Origin: Casp-alpha2 sp036337015
GTDB taxonomy: Bacteria > Pseudomonadota > Alphaproteobacteria > Rhodospirillales > Casp-alpha2
NCBI GenBank assembly: GCA_036337015.1
Contig: JAYZEZ010000007.1
Location: 310,001-374,000 of the forward strand
Direction of reading: 5' to 3'
DNA: 64,000 nt
Part shown: piece after piece, positions 63,716-64,000 of the stretch
Layout: every line of letters begins with the position of its first letter
Position numbering within the stretch: the first letter of the stretch is position 1
The notes under the pieces: model-generated
What the model was told of the DNA's origin: nothing
Seen by the model: the letters and a program-made list of their open reading frames with translations, nothing else
Database searches by the model: none
Made by a program: the position numbers and the translations under genes

Positions 63716-64000
63716 TTTGGTAACTCCTTCACCAAATTATTAAGTTCTGGGGTTTCACCCTAAAGAAGAGTTATAAAATCCCCTTACATATGGCCTCTTT
63801 GGCCTAACAAAGACCTCTAAGAGGCCGACGCAAGGTATTCCAACCCCATGTCAGGGAACATACTAATCTTTTTTTTGTTAGCAGAAAGTTAAAATTTCAA
63901 TTTTTGGTGATTTTTTACAACTATGTTGCATAATTACAACAAAAAACCTGCCATTAGCCGTTTGAAATTAAGAATATAGCGTTTTCGTACCCTTACTTAA
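63716..64000 (-). promoter_or_regulatory. structured upstream region of the porin gene
   Basis: 285 bp with no other gene. Going upstream of the GTG: an 8-bp inverted repeat GGCCTCTT (63792-63799) / AAGAGGCC (63819-63826) sits 75-110 nt from the start and could fold in the mRNA leader. Further up, CAACTATGTTG (63918-63928) and the overlapping GTTGCATAATTACAAC (63925-63940) form linked dyads like an operator. A run of eight Ts lies between them. No certain -35/-10 pair is visible. Confidence 0.45.

Overview
The window is a chromosomal segment of an A+T-rich Gram-negative bacterium, most likely a low-GC marine alphaproteobacterium of the Rhodospirillales/SAR116-like type. Supporting evidence: the rpmH-rnpA-yidD-yidC-engB-argB order; a short 4.5S-type SRP RNA next to dnaX-ybaB-recR; an alphaproteobacterial-type porin; the succinylase lysine pathway (dapD, dapE); CMP-KDO synthesis (kdsB); a HisN-type histidinol phosphatase; and the YejABEF importer. 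The lineage is inferred from gene content only. Coding density is high. Most genes are housekeeping genes in short operons, and TTG or GTG starts are common.

Layout. 0-9.2 kb: an unknown protein, a ROK sugar kinase, a SPOR lipoprotein, a four-gene GldA/GldF/GldG-like ABC system with a DUF4340 protein, and a lone CobC/CobD-type decarboxylase. 9.5-11.6 kb: tRNA-Arg(ACG) with its terminator, an OmpA-like coiled-coil lipoprotein and a YqaA-type membrane protein. 11.6-18 kb: panB-panC, divergent purC, ggt, a Tam-type methyltransferase and a TVP38-type membrane protein. 18.1-22.5 kb: the rpmH to argB cluster, with a good sigma-70 promoter. 22.5-24.1 kb: a diguanylate cyclase carrying a phage-integrase-type arm DNA-binding domain, transcribed away from four perfect 12-bp tandem repeats. 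24.1-31.4 kb: a HAD nucleotidase, dapD-dapE, def-fmt-truA, rmuC and ybaB-recR. 31.5-36.1 kb: dnaX with a possible frameshift site, SRP RNA, nudC and kdsB-pheA. 36.2-44.6 kb: a membrane cytochrome c, hisN, yejABEF, a GhrA-type reductase and a small conserved-looking protein. 44.6-56 kb: uppP, gltB-gltD, a DUF423 protein and glmU-glmS. 56-62.3 kb: an accessory-looking stretch with a CREST/ceramidase-like membrane protein, a secreted hydrolase, an SMR transporter, a peroxiredoxin, a GST, trhO, a small monooxygenase and mnmH. 62.4-64 kb: a porin with a strong terminator and a structured leader.

The most distinctive signal is the integrase-arm/GAF-like/GGDEF fusion at 22.6-23.8 kb together with the 12-bp iterons overlapping its predicted promoter. 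It looks like a recombinase DNA-binding module reused for c-di-GMP signalling, possibly self-regulating. Second is an A AAA AAT slippery heptamer in dnaX, inside a perfect G4A6T2C4 inverted repeat at codons 432-434, with a -1 frame stop seven codons later. No prophage, insertion sequence or CRISPR array is visible.
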